Shown here: positions 8,462-17,861 of the stretch, piece after piece
Numbering within the stretch: position 1 is the stretch's first letter
Layout: each line of letters opens with the position of its first letter
From: Microcella alkalica
GTDB taxonomy: Bacteria; Actinomycetota; Actinomycetes; Actinomycetales; Microbacteriaceae
Assembly (NCBI RefSeq): GCF_014137945.1
Contig: NZ_JACGWX010000003.1
Location: 186,001 to 250,000 of the forward strand
Direction: 5' to 3'
DNA length: 64,000 nt
Notes under the pieces: model-generated
Seen by the model: only the letters and a program-made list of their open reading frames with translations
Database searches by the model: none
Told to the model about the DNA's origin: nothing
Made by a program: the position numbers and the translations under genes

Positions 8462-9972
8462 CAGAAGAGTCCCTTCGGGGCGGCGGGCGGGGGCGTGAGC
8501 GGGGTAACGGTGAGACCGCCGAGCTCGTCGGCGCTCAGCTCGGGCAGGCGGGCCGCGAGCGCGAGGAAGCGGTCGACCTCCTCGTCGGCCAGCACGCCGT
8601 CGGCGAGGATGCGCAGCTTGTGCTCGTACTCGGCCCGACCGAAGGGGCGGGCGCCGAGCGGGTGGGCGTCCGCGACGGCGATCTCGTCGACGACCCGCTC
8701 GCCGTTCGTCAGCTCGATCTCGATGCGGCCGCCGAACGCCTTCTCGCTGATGTCGAGCGAGTGGTAGCGGCGGGTCCACTCCGCGTCCTCGGTCGTCGTG
8801 ATCTTGTGCCACAGGGCGACGGTGTCGGGGCGGGCGGCGCGCTCAGGGGCGTACGAGTCGACGTGGTGCCAGCCGCCGTCCTGCAGCGCCACGGCGACGA
8901 TGTACGGGATCGAGTGGTCGAGCGTCTCGCGGCTCGCGGTCGGGTCGTACTTCTGCGGGTCGTTCGCGCCCGAGCCGATGACGTAGTGCGTGTGGTGGCT
9001 CGTGTGCAGCACGATGCTCGCGATGTTGGCGGGGTCGCGCAGCTCGGGACGCTCGGTGCCGAGGCGACGGGCGAGGTCGATCCACGCCTGCGCCTGGTAC
9101 TCGGCCGAGTGCTCCTTCGTGTAGCTGTCGAGGATGCCCGTGAGCGCTTCGCCGCCGTCGGGCAGCGGAACCTGGTAGCGAGCATCCGGCCCGCTCAGCA
9201 GCCACGCGATGAAACCGTCCTCGCCCTCGTAGATCGGGCTGGGGCTCGTCTGGCCGCGCATGGCCCGGTCGACGGCTTCGACCGCCATCTTGCCGGCGAA
9301 GGCGGGGGCGTGGGCCTTCCAGGTCGAGATCTCGCCCTTGCGCGACTGGCGCGTGGCGGTCGTCGTGTGGAGGGCCTGGCCGATGGCCTGGAAGATCGTC
9401 TCCGTCGGCAGTCGGAGCAGCGTGCCGATGCCGGCGGCGGCGCTCGGGCCGAGGTGGGCGACGTGGTCGATCTTGTGCTCGTGCAGGCAGATCGCGCGGA
9501 CGAGGTCGATCTGGATCTCGTAGCCGGTGAGCAGGCCCTTCAGCAGCTGCGCGCCGTCCTGGCCGGTGTGCTGCGCGACGGCGAGGATCGGCGCGATGTT
9601 GTCGCCGGGGTGCGAGTAGTCGGCGGCGAGGAAGGTGTCGTGGTAGTCGAGCTCGCGCACGGCGACGCCGTTGGCCCAGGCGGCCCACTCGGGGCTGACG
9701 CGCTGGATCTGGGGCAGCCCGAAGACGGTCGCGCCGGGGCTGTACGGGTGGGCTTCGGCCTGTCCGCGCGCGCTCACGACGGGTGCACGGCCGATGCTCG
9801 CGGTCGCGACGGCGGCGTTGTCGATGATGCGGTTGATGACCATGTCGACGGCCGCGACGTCGAGCGGGCGATCCTGCTCCGCGGCGAGCGCGGCGAGCTT
9901 CCCGGCGAGCTGGTCGGCGGAGGCGAGGGGCTCGCTGCTCTTGTAGGTGCGGACGGTGTGGACGGTCGTCAT
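8461..9972 (-). CDS. prpD: 2-methylcitrate dehydratase
   Basis: A 503-residue MmgE/PrpD-family protein that dehydrates 2-methylcitrate to 2-methylaconitate in the methylcitrate cycle. Family signatures are clear: [24 protein letters not shown]-type segment near residue 105, the [16 protein letters not shown] region, [19 protein letters not shown], and [13 protein letters not shown] in the C-terminal half. Length is typical. The start ATG overlaps the GntR-family regulator stop by four bases (ATGA), so regulator and enzyme are co-translated. With prpB and prpC it gives three of the steps of the cycle; the hydratase step would need an aconitase encoded elsewhere. Confidence 0.95.
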   Translation of the reverse strand: MTTVHTVRTYKSSEPLASADQLAGKLAALAAEQDRPLDVAAVDMVINRIIDNAAVATASIGRAPVVSARGQAEAHPYSPGATVFGLPQIQRVSPEWAAWANGVAVRELDYHDTFLAADYSHPGDNIAPILAVAQHTGQDGAQLLKGLLTGYEIQIDLVRAICLHEHKIDHVAHLGPSAAAGIGTLLRLPTETIFQAIGQALHTTTATRQSRKGEISTWKAHAPAFAGKMAVEAVDRAMRGQTSPSPIYEGEDGFIAWLLSGPDARYQVPLPDGGEALTGILDSYTKEHSAEYQAQAWIDLARRLGTERPELRDPANIASIVLHTSHHTHYVIGSGANDPQKYDPTASRETLDHSIPYIVAVALQDGGWHHVDSYAPERAARPDTVALWHKITTTEDAEWTRRYHSLDISEKAFGGRIEIELTNGERVVDEIAVADAHPLGARPFGRAEYEHKLRILADGVLADEEVDRFLALAARLPELSADELGGLTVTPLTPPPAAPKGLF

Positions 9973-10670
9973 GGGGTCTCCTTGCGGGGCAGATGGGCGC
10001 GGATGCTCGTGAGGGCGTCGTGCAAGTGCAATCGCGTCGCCGCCGCGGCGCGCTCGCCGTCTCCGTCGGCGATCGCTCGGGCGATGGTGCCGTGCTCGGC
10101 GGCGCTCGCCGCGAGGCGCGCATCGTCGTCGCGGGCGAGCCGGCGGACGCGCGCGAGGTGGACGCGCGTGCTCGCGATCGCGGCGGCGAGGTAGGGGCTG
10201 CTGCTGAGGGCCGCATCGAGGGCGTCGTCGAACTCGGCGACGAGGGCGTAGTAGCCGTGGCGCGCGGCGTCGTCGTGCTTCAAGGTGGCGGGGCTGACGT
10301 GGGCGAAGCGCTCGGCGAGGGCGCGGAATCGCGCGCCGGTCTCGCCGTCGCCCACGGCGCGCGCGGCGGCGAGGCGCGCGGCCTGCTCGTCGAGCGCGCG
10401 GCGCAGGTCGAAGAGCGCGGCGACATCGTCGGCGTCGATGTCGGAGACGACGAGCGTGCGCGGGCCGCGCTCGGTCGCAAGGCCGGCGGCGATGAGTCGG
10501 GCGAACGCTTCGCGCACGGGGGTTCGGCTCACCCCGAGGCGCACCGCCTGTTCGACCTCGGTGAGCGGGGCGCCGGGCGCGAGCTCGCCCTCGACGATCT
10601 GCGTGCGCAGCGACTCGAAGGCGCGGTCGGCGGAGGTGTGGGCGCTCGCCCGCTGCACCGCCGAATCCAT
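9969..10670 (-). CDS. GntR/FadR-family regulator of the methylcitrate operon
   Basis: A 233-residue transcription factor with an N-terminal winged helix ([24 protein letters not shown], about residues 40-63) and a C-terminal all-helical FCD ligand domain ([18 protein letters not shown] onwards) in which Asp and His residues usually bind a metal and an organic acid. It heads the prpDBC operon and most likely senses a propionate-derived metabolite; this is inferred from context. The ATG at 10670 was chosen because GGGAG lies seven bases upstream; an ATG two codons earlier (10676) would suit a leaderless message. Any earlier start would read through the palindromic operator. Confidence 0.88.
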   Translation of the reverse strand: MDSAVQRASAHTSADRAFESLRTQIVEGELAPGAPLTEVEQAVRLGVSRTPVREAFARLIAAGLATERGPRTLVVSDIDADDVAALFDLRRALDEQAARLAAARAVGDGETGARFRALAERFAHVSPATLKHDDAARHGYYALVAEFDDALDAALSSSPYLAAAIASTRVHLARVRRLARDDDARLAASAAEHGTIARAIADGDGERAAAATRLHLHDALTSIRAHLPRKETP

Positions 10671-10680
10671 CGCCATACTC

Positions 10681-10696
10681 CCAATGTATACATTGG
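10681..10696. promoter_or_regulatory. Perfect 16-bp palindromic operator upstream of the GntR-prpDBC operon
   Basis: CCAATGTATACATTGG is a perfect inverted repeat five bases outside the regulator's earliest plausible start. TGTATACA cores are typical of FCD-type GntR sites. On the minus strand the centre also supplies a TATACA -10 hexamer, so binding would block the promoter directly (autorepression). A related core, CCGTATACAC, lies at about 10736-10745, inside the end of the upstream gene. Confidence 0.75.
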
Positions 10697-10708
10697 GCGC
10701 GGTCTGCG

Positions 10709-11143
10709 CTAGCAGTTCTGCAGATTCAGGCTCCTCCGTATACACCAGCACCGCGCGACGTCTTCTTCGTCATCCACCGTCGGTGGGGCCTCCCAGCCGA
10801 TGTCTCGGTCGCCGCCGTCGAGGTCGAGGTCGTCGTACCCGGTCGCTGTTCGCAGTTCGAGAAGGTGCGCGACGAGGCCGTCGAGCGCTCCGATGACGCG
10901 AGGACTGAGACGGTAGATGCGGTTGTTCATGTCGATGCGGACCTCGATGAGGCCGGCGCGACGGAGGCGGCCGAGGTGCTTCGAGATGGCTTCGCGCCCG
11001 ACGCCGCGCATCGACTGCACGGCGTCGGCGAGCTGCCCGGCGCTGTGCTCGCCGCTCGCAAGGATCTCGATGAGGCGCCAGCGCAGAGGGTGCGCGAGCA
11101 GGAAGAGTGTTTCCACTTCGCGAGTGTGCCCGGCGCGGCACAT
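10709..11143 (-). CDS. ArsR-type winged-helix regulator with cysteine-containing tail
   Basis: A 144-residue DNA-binding protein. The winged helix is clear: [29 protein letters not shown], then [17 protein letters not shown] and a wing ending IYRLSPRVI. The C-terminal tail [17 protein letters not shown] carries three cysteines that could sense metal or redox state, though the classical ArsR ELCVCDL-like motif is absent. The start is uncertain: ATG at 11143 is used, but a GTG at 11116 immediately before the first helix is about as good, and no clear ribosome site is seen for either. It lies just upstream of the propionate regulator on the same strand, with no evident functional tie. Confidence 0.72.
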   Translation of the reverse strand: MCRAGHTREVETLFLLAHPLRWRLIEILASGEHSAGQLADAVQSMRGVGREAISKHLGRLRRAGLIEVRIDMNNRIYRLSPRVIGALDGLVAHLLELRTATGYDDLDLDGGDRDIGWEAPPTVDDEEDVARCWCIRRSLNLQNC

Positions 11144-11310
11144 GCCGCTGGGGTGGGCGGCGCACTCGGCGGAGCGCCGCATGGAGGCCCGGCTGGGGAC
11201 GAGCGCTGCCGGACGCGGCATGTGCCACGGGAGGCACAAACAGGAAACGGAAAACCGGGGGCCAGTGGAACAGCCGGGTGCAGTGAGCGGGCATCGGAGA
11301 TGCCGCCACG

Positions 11311-11316
11311 TACCCT
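11311..11316 (+). promoter_or_regulatory. Leaderless-type -10 box (TACCCT)
   Basis: TACCCT lies six bases before the ATG at 11323, with no Shine-Dalgarno sequence between. The spacing puts the transcription start at or next to the start codon. Confidence 0.55.
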
Positions 11317-11322
11317 GATGTC

Positions 11323-12060
11323 ATGCCCGAACGCCTCGAGGGCGGCAACATGAACGCCGTCAAGCTCGACAGCGGCAACGTTCTGCGTGACGCCGGTCCG
11401 TGGTCACCGAGTGTGCACGCGCTGCTCGACCACCTGCGATCCGAGGGCGTCCAGGGCATCCCTCTTCCCCTCGAGCTCGACGTCGAACGCGGTCGCGAAC
11501 GCCTCAGCTACCTCGATGGCCACGTGCCTCAATTCCCCCTGCCGACATGGGTGTGGCGGGAGTCAGTGCTGACCTCAGGCGCGCAACTGCTACGCACCCT
11601 GCACGACGCGTCGGAGTCGTTCTCGACAGCCGGCCGCACCTGGCAGCAGCCAACGCGAGAGCCAGCGGAGGTCGTCTGCCACAACGACTTCGCCCCGCAC
11701 AATCTCGTGTTCGATGACGGTCACCAGTTGGTCGGGGTCATCGACTGGGACATGTGCTCGCCCGGTCCGCGCCTGCACGACCTCGCGGTCTTCGCGACGC
11801 GTGCCGTGCCGCTCACAGTCGACCTGCCGGCCGACGGTCCGAGCGCTGCCGACCTGCGAGCGCGCATCCAAACCGTTCTCGACGCCTACAGAAGCGAGGC
11901 AACGATCGACGAGCTCCTCGCCAGCGCCGCCTCTGGGCTGCGTTTCCTCGCCGACCACTCGCGCGCCGCCGCGGCACGGCTCGACAAGCCCGATCTTGCC
12001 GTGCACGCCAGGCTGTACGAACGCGACGCGACCGCCATCGAGTCAGGCCGGCTCGTCTGA
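11323..12060 (+). CDS. Aminoglycoside-phosphotransferase-family kinase
   Basis: A 245-residue small-molecule kinase of the APH/choline-kinase fold. The catalytic loop CHNDFAPHNLVF (about residues 123-134) holds the Brenner-type HxDxxxxN residues, and the metal-binding Asp follows in VGVIDWDMCSPGPRLHDLA. The N-terminal lobe is short and lacks an obvious glycine-rich loop, which is common in this family. It is probably a housekeeping or unknown-substrate kinase rather than a resistance determinant, since no mobile context is present; this is inference. A TACCCT box six bases upstream of the ATG suggests a leaderless message. Confidence 0.85.
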   Translation: MPERLEGGNMNAVKLDSGNVLRDAGPWSPSVHALLDHLRSEGVQGIPLPLELDVERGRERLSYLDGHVPQFPLPTWVWRESVLTSGAQLLRTLHDASESFSTAGRTWQQPTREPAEVVCHNDFAPHNLVFDDGHQLVGVIDWDMCSPGPRLHDLAVFATRAVPLTVDLPADGPSAADLRARIQTVLDAYRSEATIDELLASAASGLRFLADHSRAAAARLDKPDLAVHARLYERDATAIESGRLV

Positions 12061-12084
12061 GCGCTCACCTAGACTGGAGGGCTC

Positions 12085-15000
12085 ATGACTGCGGCTTCCG
12101 AGACTCCGCCGGCCGACTCGTCGGCGCCGTCGGCGACCGCGCTCGCAACCAGCGCCGCGCCCCTGCGCATCACCTACCCGGAGGACCTGCCGGTCAGTCA
12201 GCGGCGCGACGACATCGCCGCCGCCATCCGCGACAATCAGGTCGTCATCGTCGCGGGCGAGACGGGGTCGGGCAAGACGACGCAGCTGCCGAAGATCCTG
12301 CTCGAGCTCGGGCGCGAGCGCATCGCCCACACGCAGCCGCGCCGCATCGCCGCTCGCACGATCGCCGAGCGCGTCGCCGAGGAGCTCGGAACCGAGCTCG
12401 GCGGGCTCGTCGGCTACAAGGTTCGCTTCACCGACCAGGTCGGCAAATCGACCCGCGTCACCTTGATGACCGACGGCATCCTCCTCGCGGCCCTCCGCGG
12501 CGACCGCGAGCTCAACAACTACGACGCGATCATCATCGACGAAGCGCACGAGCGCAGCCTCACGATCGACTTCCTGCTCGGCTACCTCAAGCAGCTCCTC
12601 CCCCGCCGCCCCGAGCTCAAGGTCATCATCACCTCGGCGACGATCGACCCCGAGAGCTTCGCCGCGCACTTCGCCGCCGCCGACGGCACCCCCGCCCCGA
12701 TCATCGAGGTCAGCGGACGCACCTTCCCCGTCGAAGTGCGCTACCGCCCGCTCGTCCCCGACGGCGTCGACACCGACAATCTGACTGATCCGGATGACGA
12801 CGAAGCAGACGGCCCGTCGACCCCCGGCGAAGCAATCGACATGATCGACGGCGTCATCGCCGCGGTCGACGAGCTCGGCCGCGAGGGCGACGGCGACGTG
12901 CTCGTGTTCTTCAGCGGCGAGAACGAGATCCGTGACGCGACGGATGCCCTGCGCGGCCACTTCCAGCGCCAGGGCGCGCGCGGCGCGAGCACCGAAGTGC
13001 TTCCGCTGTACGGCCGGCTCAGCGCGGCCGAGCAGCACCGGGTGTTCGAGCGGGCGCCCGCGGGCATCCGTCGCCGGATCGTGCTCGCAACCAACGTCGC
13101 CGAGACGAGCCTCACCGTGCCGGGAATCCGCTACGTCGTCGACACCGGAACCGCCCGCATCAGCCGCTACTCGGCGCGCGCGAAGGTGCAGCGCCTGCCG
13201 ATCGAGCCGATCTCGCAGGCGAGTGCCAACCAGCGCTCGGGCCGCTCGGGGCGCACGAGCGACGGCATCGCGATTCGCCTGTATTCAGAGCTCGACTACG
13301 CGAAGCGGCCCGAGTACACCGACCCCGAGATCCTCCGCACCAACCTCGCCGCGGTCATCCTGCAGATGATCTCGCTCGGGCTCGGCGACATCGAGCGATT
13401 CCCGTTCCTGCAGCCGCCCGACAGGCGCGGCATCAAGGACGGCCTCGACCTGCTGCTCGAACTGGGTGCGATCGTGCCGGCGAACGGCGAGAACCGCATC
13501 ACCCAGCTCGGGCGCGACCTCGCCCAGCTGCCGCTCGACCCCCGTTACGGCCGCATGGTGCTCGAGGCGAAGCGGCACGGCGTCGTGCGCGAGGTCATGG
13601 CGATCGTCGCCGGCCTGTCGATCCAGGATCCGCGCGAGCGGCCCGTCGAGAAGCGCGAGCGCGCCGACCAGCTGCACAACCGCTTCCGCGACCCGAGCAG
13701 CGACTTCATCAGCCTTCTGAACCTCTGGAACCACCTGCAGGAGCGGCAGTCCGAGCTGAGCGGCAACCAGTTCCGTAAGGAGGTGCGTGCCGAGTTCCTC
13801 AACTACCTGCGCATTCGCGAGTGGCAGGACGTCTACCGTCAGCTCACCCGTCAGGGGCAGCAGCTGCGGCTGCTCACGAAGGAGGAGGCGCGCACGCCGG
13901 CAGCCAAGGGCGGCGACGCCGACGGCATCCACCGCTCGCTGCTCGCGGGCCTGCTGAGCCACTTGGGGATCCGCGACGCCGAGAAGCGCGATTACCTCGG
14001 CGCGCGACAGCGGCGCTTCGTCCTCTTCCCCGGCTCGGGCCTCGCGAAGAAGCAGCCGACCGCGATCATGGCCGCCGAGCTCGTCGAGACGAGCCGCCTG
14101 TTCGCGCGCACGGTCGCCGCGATCGACCCCGCGTGGGCCGAGCCGATCGCGGGCGACCTCGCCAAGCGCCAGTACAGCGCGCCGCGGTGGGAGAAGCGGC
14201 AGGGCGCCGCGGTCGTCGACGAGAAGGTGACGCTCTTCGGTGTGCCGATCATCCCGCGCCGCCGCACGCAGCTCGCCCGCATCGACCCCGCGCAGGCACG
14301 CGAGCTGTTCATCCGGCACGCGCTCGTCGAGGGCGACTGGGACGTCTCGCGCATCGACAAGCGACTCACCGCGTTCCTGCGCGACAACCAGCGCACCCGC
14401 CGCGAGCTCGAGCAGCTCGAGGAGCGCACGCGCCGCCGCGACATCCTGCTCGACGACGAGCGCATCGTCGACTTCTTCGACGCGCGAGTCCCCGCGGAGG
14501 TCACCGACGTGCGCCGCTTCGAGAAGTGGTGGCGGGATGCGGGAGCCAAGCATCCCGACCTGCTGACCCTGTCGCGCGACGATCTCGTCCAGGCCGACGA
14601 GATCGCGGCCGACGCTGCGTCCACGGATGCCGCCTACCCGACGCGGCTCACGCTCGGCGACCAGACCCTGAGCGTCGGATACCGCTTCGACCCCGGCACC
14701 GCCGACGACGGCGTGACGGTCACTGTGCCGCTGCCGCTCCTCCCCCGTCTCGACACCGCGGGCTTCGACTGGCTCGTGCCCGGACTGCGCCTCGAGCTCG
14801 TGACGGCGCTGCTCAAGACGCTGCCGAAGGCGATCCGCCGCAACGTCGTGCCCGCCGCCGACTGGGCCGCGAAGCTGCTCGCCACCGTACCCGAGGGCGC
14901 CGACCTGCGCGAGCTGTCGATCACCGAGTTCCTCGCGCGCGAGATCCGCCGCCAGACGTTCACGCCCGTCGAGCCCGATGACTTCGAGCTCGACCGCCTG

Positions 15001-16041
15001 CCCGCCCACTTGCGCATGGGCTACGCCGTCGTCGACGAGCGCGGGTCGCGCCTCGCGCGCGGCACCGACCTCACGGCGCTGCAGGCGAAGCTCAAGGAGC
15101 GCACGCGCGACTCGGTCGCCCGCGTCGCGACGTCCGCGACGCGCAGCCCGATCGAGCGCGGCGGCATCACCGCGTGGGACGACTCAGTCGGCGCCGGCTC
15201 GGGCGCGCCGGCCGGCACGCTCCCGCGCACCCTCGACTCGCGCCGCGGCGAGACGACCATCCGCGCCTACCCGGCCCTCGTCGACGAGGGGTCGAGCATC
15301 GCCCTGAAGCTCTTCGCGACCGCCGCCGACCAGGAGCGCGCCCACCGCAGCGGCGTGCGCAGGCTCGTGCAGCTCGGCGTCCCCTCGCCCCTGTCCTACG
15401 TGCAGGAGAACCTCACGCACTCCGAGAAGCTCACCCTCGCCGCCTCGCCGTACCGCTCGACCGCGGCGCTCATCGACGACGCGATCCGCGCCGTCGTCGA
15501 GGCCGAGCTGGATGCGGCGGGCGGGGTCCCCTGGGATCGCGCCTCGTTCGAGTCCCTCCGCGATCGCGTCAACGCGGGATTGCCCGACCGCCTGTTCCGC
15601 GTCGTGGCGACCACCGCATCCGTGCTCGCCGCCGCCCGTGAGGCCGACGTCGCGATCGGGCGCGCCTCGTCGATGTCGCTCATGGCGCCGCTCGCCGACG
15701 CGCGCGAGCAGCTCAACCAGCTCGTGTTCGATGGCTTCCTCTCGCGCACGGGCCTCGACCGCCTGCCGCGCCTCGCCGTTTACGTGCGCGGCATCACGCA
15801 CCGCGTCGAGCGCCTCGCCGACGACGTCGGCCGCGACCGGCAGCGCATGGCCGAGCAGCAGGAGTCGACGACGCTCTTCACGCGCGCCGGCGGCTCGCTT
15901 CCCCTCCCCCCGGACGCGCGCCCCGACCTGGTCACCGCCCGCTGGATGCTCGAGGAGCTGCGCATCTCGCTCTTCGCCCAGCCGCTCGGTGCGCACGGGC
16001 CGATCTCGGTGCAGCGCATCCGCAAGGCGCTCGGCGGCTGA
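12085..16041 (+). CDS. hrpA: ATP-dependent RNA helicase HrpA
   Basis: A 1318-residue DEAH-box (DExH, superfamily 2) RNA helicase. Walker A is GETGSGKT (58-65), followed by TQPRRIAA (motif Ia), DEAH (152-155, motif II), TSAT (motif III), and NVAETSLTVPGIRYVVDTG plus QRSGRSGRT (motifs V and VI). The C-terminal half holds the helicase-associated/OB region and the long DUF3418-type extension that distinguishes HrpA from shorter DEAH proteins. In E. coli HrpA acts on mRNA processing and stalled or collided ribosomes; the role here is inferred by family. The 24-base gap after the kinase gene includes TAGACT and GGAGG before the ATG. Confidence 0.96.
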   Translation: MTAASETPPADSSAPSATALATSAAPLRITYPEDLPVSQRRDDIAAAIRDNQVVIVAGETGSGKTTQLPKILLELGRERIAHTQPRRIAARTIAERVAEELGTELGGLVGYKVRFTDQVGKSTRVTLMTDGILLAALRGDRELNNYDAIIIDEAHERSLTIDFLLGYLKQLLPRRPELKVIITSATIDPESFAAHFAAADGTPAPIIEVSGRTFPVEVRYRPLVPDGVDTDNLTDPDDDEADGPSTPGEAIDMIDGVIAAVDELGREGDGDVLVFFSGENEIRDATDALRGHFQRQGARGASTEVLPLYGRLSAAEQHRVFERAPAGIRRRIVLATNVAETSLTVPGIRYVVDTGTARISRYSARAKVQRLPIEPISQASANQRSGRSGRTSDGIAIRLYSELDYAKRPEYTDPEILRTNLAAVILQMISLGLGDIERFPFLQPPDRRGIKDGLDLLLELGAIVPANGENRITQLGRDLAQLPLDPRYGRMVLEAKRHGVVREVMAIVAGLSIQDPRERPVEKRERADQLHNRFRDPSSDFISLLNLWNHLQERQSELSGNQFRKEVRAEFLNYLRIREWQDVYRQLTRQGQQLRLLTKEEARTPAAKGGDADGIHRSLLAGLLSHLGIRDAEKRDYLGARQRRFVLFPGSGLAKKQPTAIMAAELVETSRLFARTVAAIDPAWAEPIAGDLAKRQYSAPRWEKRQGAAVVDEKVTLFGVPIIPRRRTQLARIDPAQARELFIRHALVEGDWDVSRIDKRLTAFLRDNQRTRRELEQLEERTRRRDILLDDERIVDFFDARVPAEVTDVRRFEKWWRDAGAKHPDLLTLSRDDLVQADEIAADAASTDAAYPTRLTLGDQTLSVGYRFDPGTADDGVTVTVPLPLLPRLDTAGFDWLVPGLRLELVTALLKTLPKAIRRNVVPAADWAAKLLATVPEGADLRELSITEFLAREIRRQTFTPVEPDDFELDRLPAHLRMGYAVVDERGSRLARGTDLTALQAKLKERTRDSVARVATSATRSPIERGGITAWDDSVGAGSGAPAGTLPRTLDSRRGETTIRAYPALVDEGSSIALKLFATAADQERAHRSGVRRLVQLGVPSPLSYVQENLTHSEKLTLAASPYRSTAALIDDAIRAVVEAELDAAGGVPWDRASFESLRDRVNAGLPDRLFRVVATTASVLAAAREADVAIGRASSMSLMAPLADAREQLNQLVFDGFLSRTGLDRLPRLAVYVRGITHRVERLADDVGRDRQRMAEQQESTTLFTRAGGSLPLPPDARPDLVTARWMLEELRISLFAQPLGAHGPISVQRIRKALGG

Positions 16042-16050
16042 TCCTGCGGC

Positions 16051-17820
16051 TCAGCCGTGCACGCGGCGGCCCGCGATCCACGTGCCGACCGCCCGCGTCG
16101 CGTGGATGCCCGCCGCCGGCCCCGCGAACGGGTCGCGGTCGGTCGCGGCGAGATCCGCGATCGCACCCACAGCGATGACGCCCGCGACCTCGGGGTCGCC
16201 CGGGCCGCGCCCGGTGATCCACGCCGAGCCCGCCGTGTACGCGTCGAGAGCCTCGGCGAGCGTGAGCGCTTCGTGCGGTAGGAGCGCCTCGGCGTCGAAC
16301 TCGGGGTCGTCCTCCGGCAGGCGCCGGTTCACTGCGACGTGGATCGCCTGCCACGGGTCGGGGGTGGAGACCGGCCAGTCGGAGCCCGCGCACAGCACCG
16401 GTCGGGCATCCATGCCGATCGCGGCATGCGGGCCGCCGGACGCGCTCGCGCGCAGGATGCTCGCGAACGGGTACTGCGTCGCGGCGCGCTCCTCCCCCAC
16501 GATGGGGACGGTCAATTCGCGCATCTGCGGTTCGTAGCAGGCCCAGAGCGCTTGCATGTTGGCCGTCACGCCGAGCGCGGCGAGGCGGGCGACGTCGTCG
16601 GGGTGCACGAACTGGAGGTGGGCGAGGTGGTGGCGCCGAGCATTGGATGCCGGGCGCGACGACCATTCGTTCGCGGCGCGCGCCGCCTCGAATCCGTCGA
16701 GGGCATCGCGCGCGGCGCGATCGCCGATGACGTGCACGTGCGCGGAGAAGCCGGCCGCGTCGAGCGCGACGATCGCGTCGATGAGAGCCTGCCCGCCGAC
16801 GAAGGCGATGCCGTGCGGGTGCGAGATCGCGCCGAGCGGACCCAGGTACGGCTCGAGCATCGACGCGGTGCCGTTCTCGACGACGCCGTCGGCCATGATC
16901 TTGATGGCCGGGAGGCGGAAGCGGGCGTGCGCGCCGAGCTCGGCGACGAGCGCCTCGCGGCGGGCGATGAGCTCGGGGAGCTGCTCGACCCCGCGGTCGC
17001 GATCCCACCAGAGCGCGCCCGTCACGTCGACGAGCAGGCGCCCCTCGGCGAGCGCGCGCCGGTACACGAGGGCGGTGTCGCTCGCGCCGAAGTAGTCGCC
17101 GACGATGGCGTCCTGCCAGCCGGTGATGCCGAAGCCGAGCGCGTACCGCTGCGCCTCGAGGAGGGCGGCGAGCTCCTCATCCGGGGTCGGCGCGGGGGCG
17201 ACGGCCGCGACGAGCTTCGCCGCACCCTCGTGCAGCGTTCCCGAGGGCGACTCGTCCGGCAGCCGCTCGATGCGCCCGTCAGCAGGATCGGCGGTGTCGG
17301 CGGTGATGCCCGCGAGCGCGAGAGCCGCCGAGTTCGCCCACGCGCCGTGGTGGTCGCGGTTGTAGAGGAGCACCGGGCGGTGCGGCTCGATCGCATCGAG
17401 CTCGGCGGCGGTCGGCGTGCCGCCGGGGAAGGCGCTCATCGCCCAGCCGCCGCCCGTGATCCAGGAGCGCGAGGCGTCGCATCCCCTCGGCGGGTTCAGC
17501 TGCGCGTACGCGGCGACGATCTGGAGGTACTCCTCGCGCGTCGAGCCCTCGCTCAGATCGCACGCGAGCCGCTCGAGGCCGCCCTGGATGGGATGGATGT
17601 GGGCGTCGACGAACCCGGCGTGGAGCATCCCGCCCGCCAGATCGACCACCGAGGTCTCCGGCCCGCGGCATGCGCTCAGGTCGGCGTCGACAGCCGCGAT
17701 GCGCCCGTCGACGACCGCGACCTCCAGTGCTTCGGGTCGCGCATCAGCCCCGGACGCAGCACCGCGGCCCGGCCCCCGCCAGACGACGCCTCCGGTGAAG
17801 AGGGTGTCGGCGTGGGGCAC
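16051..17820 (-). CDS. YtcJ-type amidohydrolase
   Basis: A 589-residue metal-dependent amidohydrolase of the YtcJ / N-substituted formamide deformylase group. The first metal motif DAHIHP is at about residue 72 after the GGMLHAGFVD strand; later signatures include LPAIKIMADGVVENGTA, HVHVIGDRAARDALDGF, HHLAHLQFVHPDD and CAGSDWPVSTPDPW (late Asp ligand). The substrate is unknown; an amide or formamide bond is the family norm. The GTG at 17820 is used because no ATG precedes the first conserved strand; the frame stays open upstream without similarity. It lies 41 bases after the nrd small-subunit gene on the same strand and converges on hrpA, with only 9 bases between the stops. Confidence 0.88.
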   Translation of the reverse strand: MPHADTLFTGGVVWRGPGRGAASGADARPEALEVAVVDGRIAAVDADLSACRGPETSVVDLAGGMLHAGFVDAHIHPIQGGLERLACDLSEGSTREEYLQIVAAYAQLNPPRGCDASRSWITGGGWAMSAFPGGTPTAAELDAIEPHRPVLLYNRDHHGAWANSAALALAGITADTADPADGRIERLPDESPSGTLHEGAAKLVAAVAPAPTPDEELAALLEAQRYALGFGITGWQDAIVGDYFGASDTALVYRRALAEGRLLVDVTGALWWDRDRGVEQLPELIARREALVAELGAHARFRLPAIKIMADGVVENGTASMLEPYLGPLGAISHPHGIAFVGGQALIDAIVALDAAGFSAHVHVIGDRAARDALDGFEAARAANEWSSRPASNARRHHLAHLQFVHPDDVARLAALGVTANMQALWACYEPQMRELTVPIVGEERAATQYPFASILRASASGGPHAAIGMDARPVLCAGSDWPVSTPDPWQAIHVAVNRRLPEDDPEFDAEALLPHEALTLAEALDAYTAGSAWITGRGPGDPEVAGVIAVGAIADLAATDRDPFAGPAAGIHATRAVGTWIAGRRVHG

Positions 17821-17861
17821 GGGCCGCGGGCTCGGGGGGTCGGTGACGACGCGTCGCTCGG

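Noticed and set aside
11323-12060. Aminoglycoside resistance gene
   Set aside because: Only the general APH fold is visible, with no specific resistance-subfamily signature and no mobile context.
13285-15009. 574-codon minus-strand frame inside hrpA
   Set aside because: Antisense shadow of the helicase gene, with no motif.
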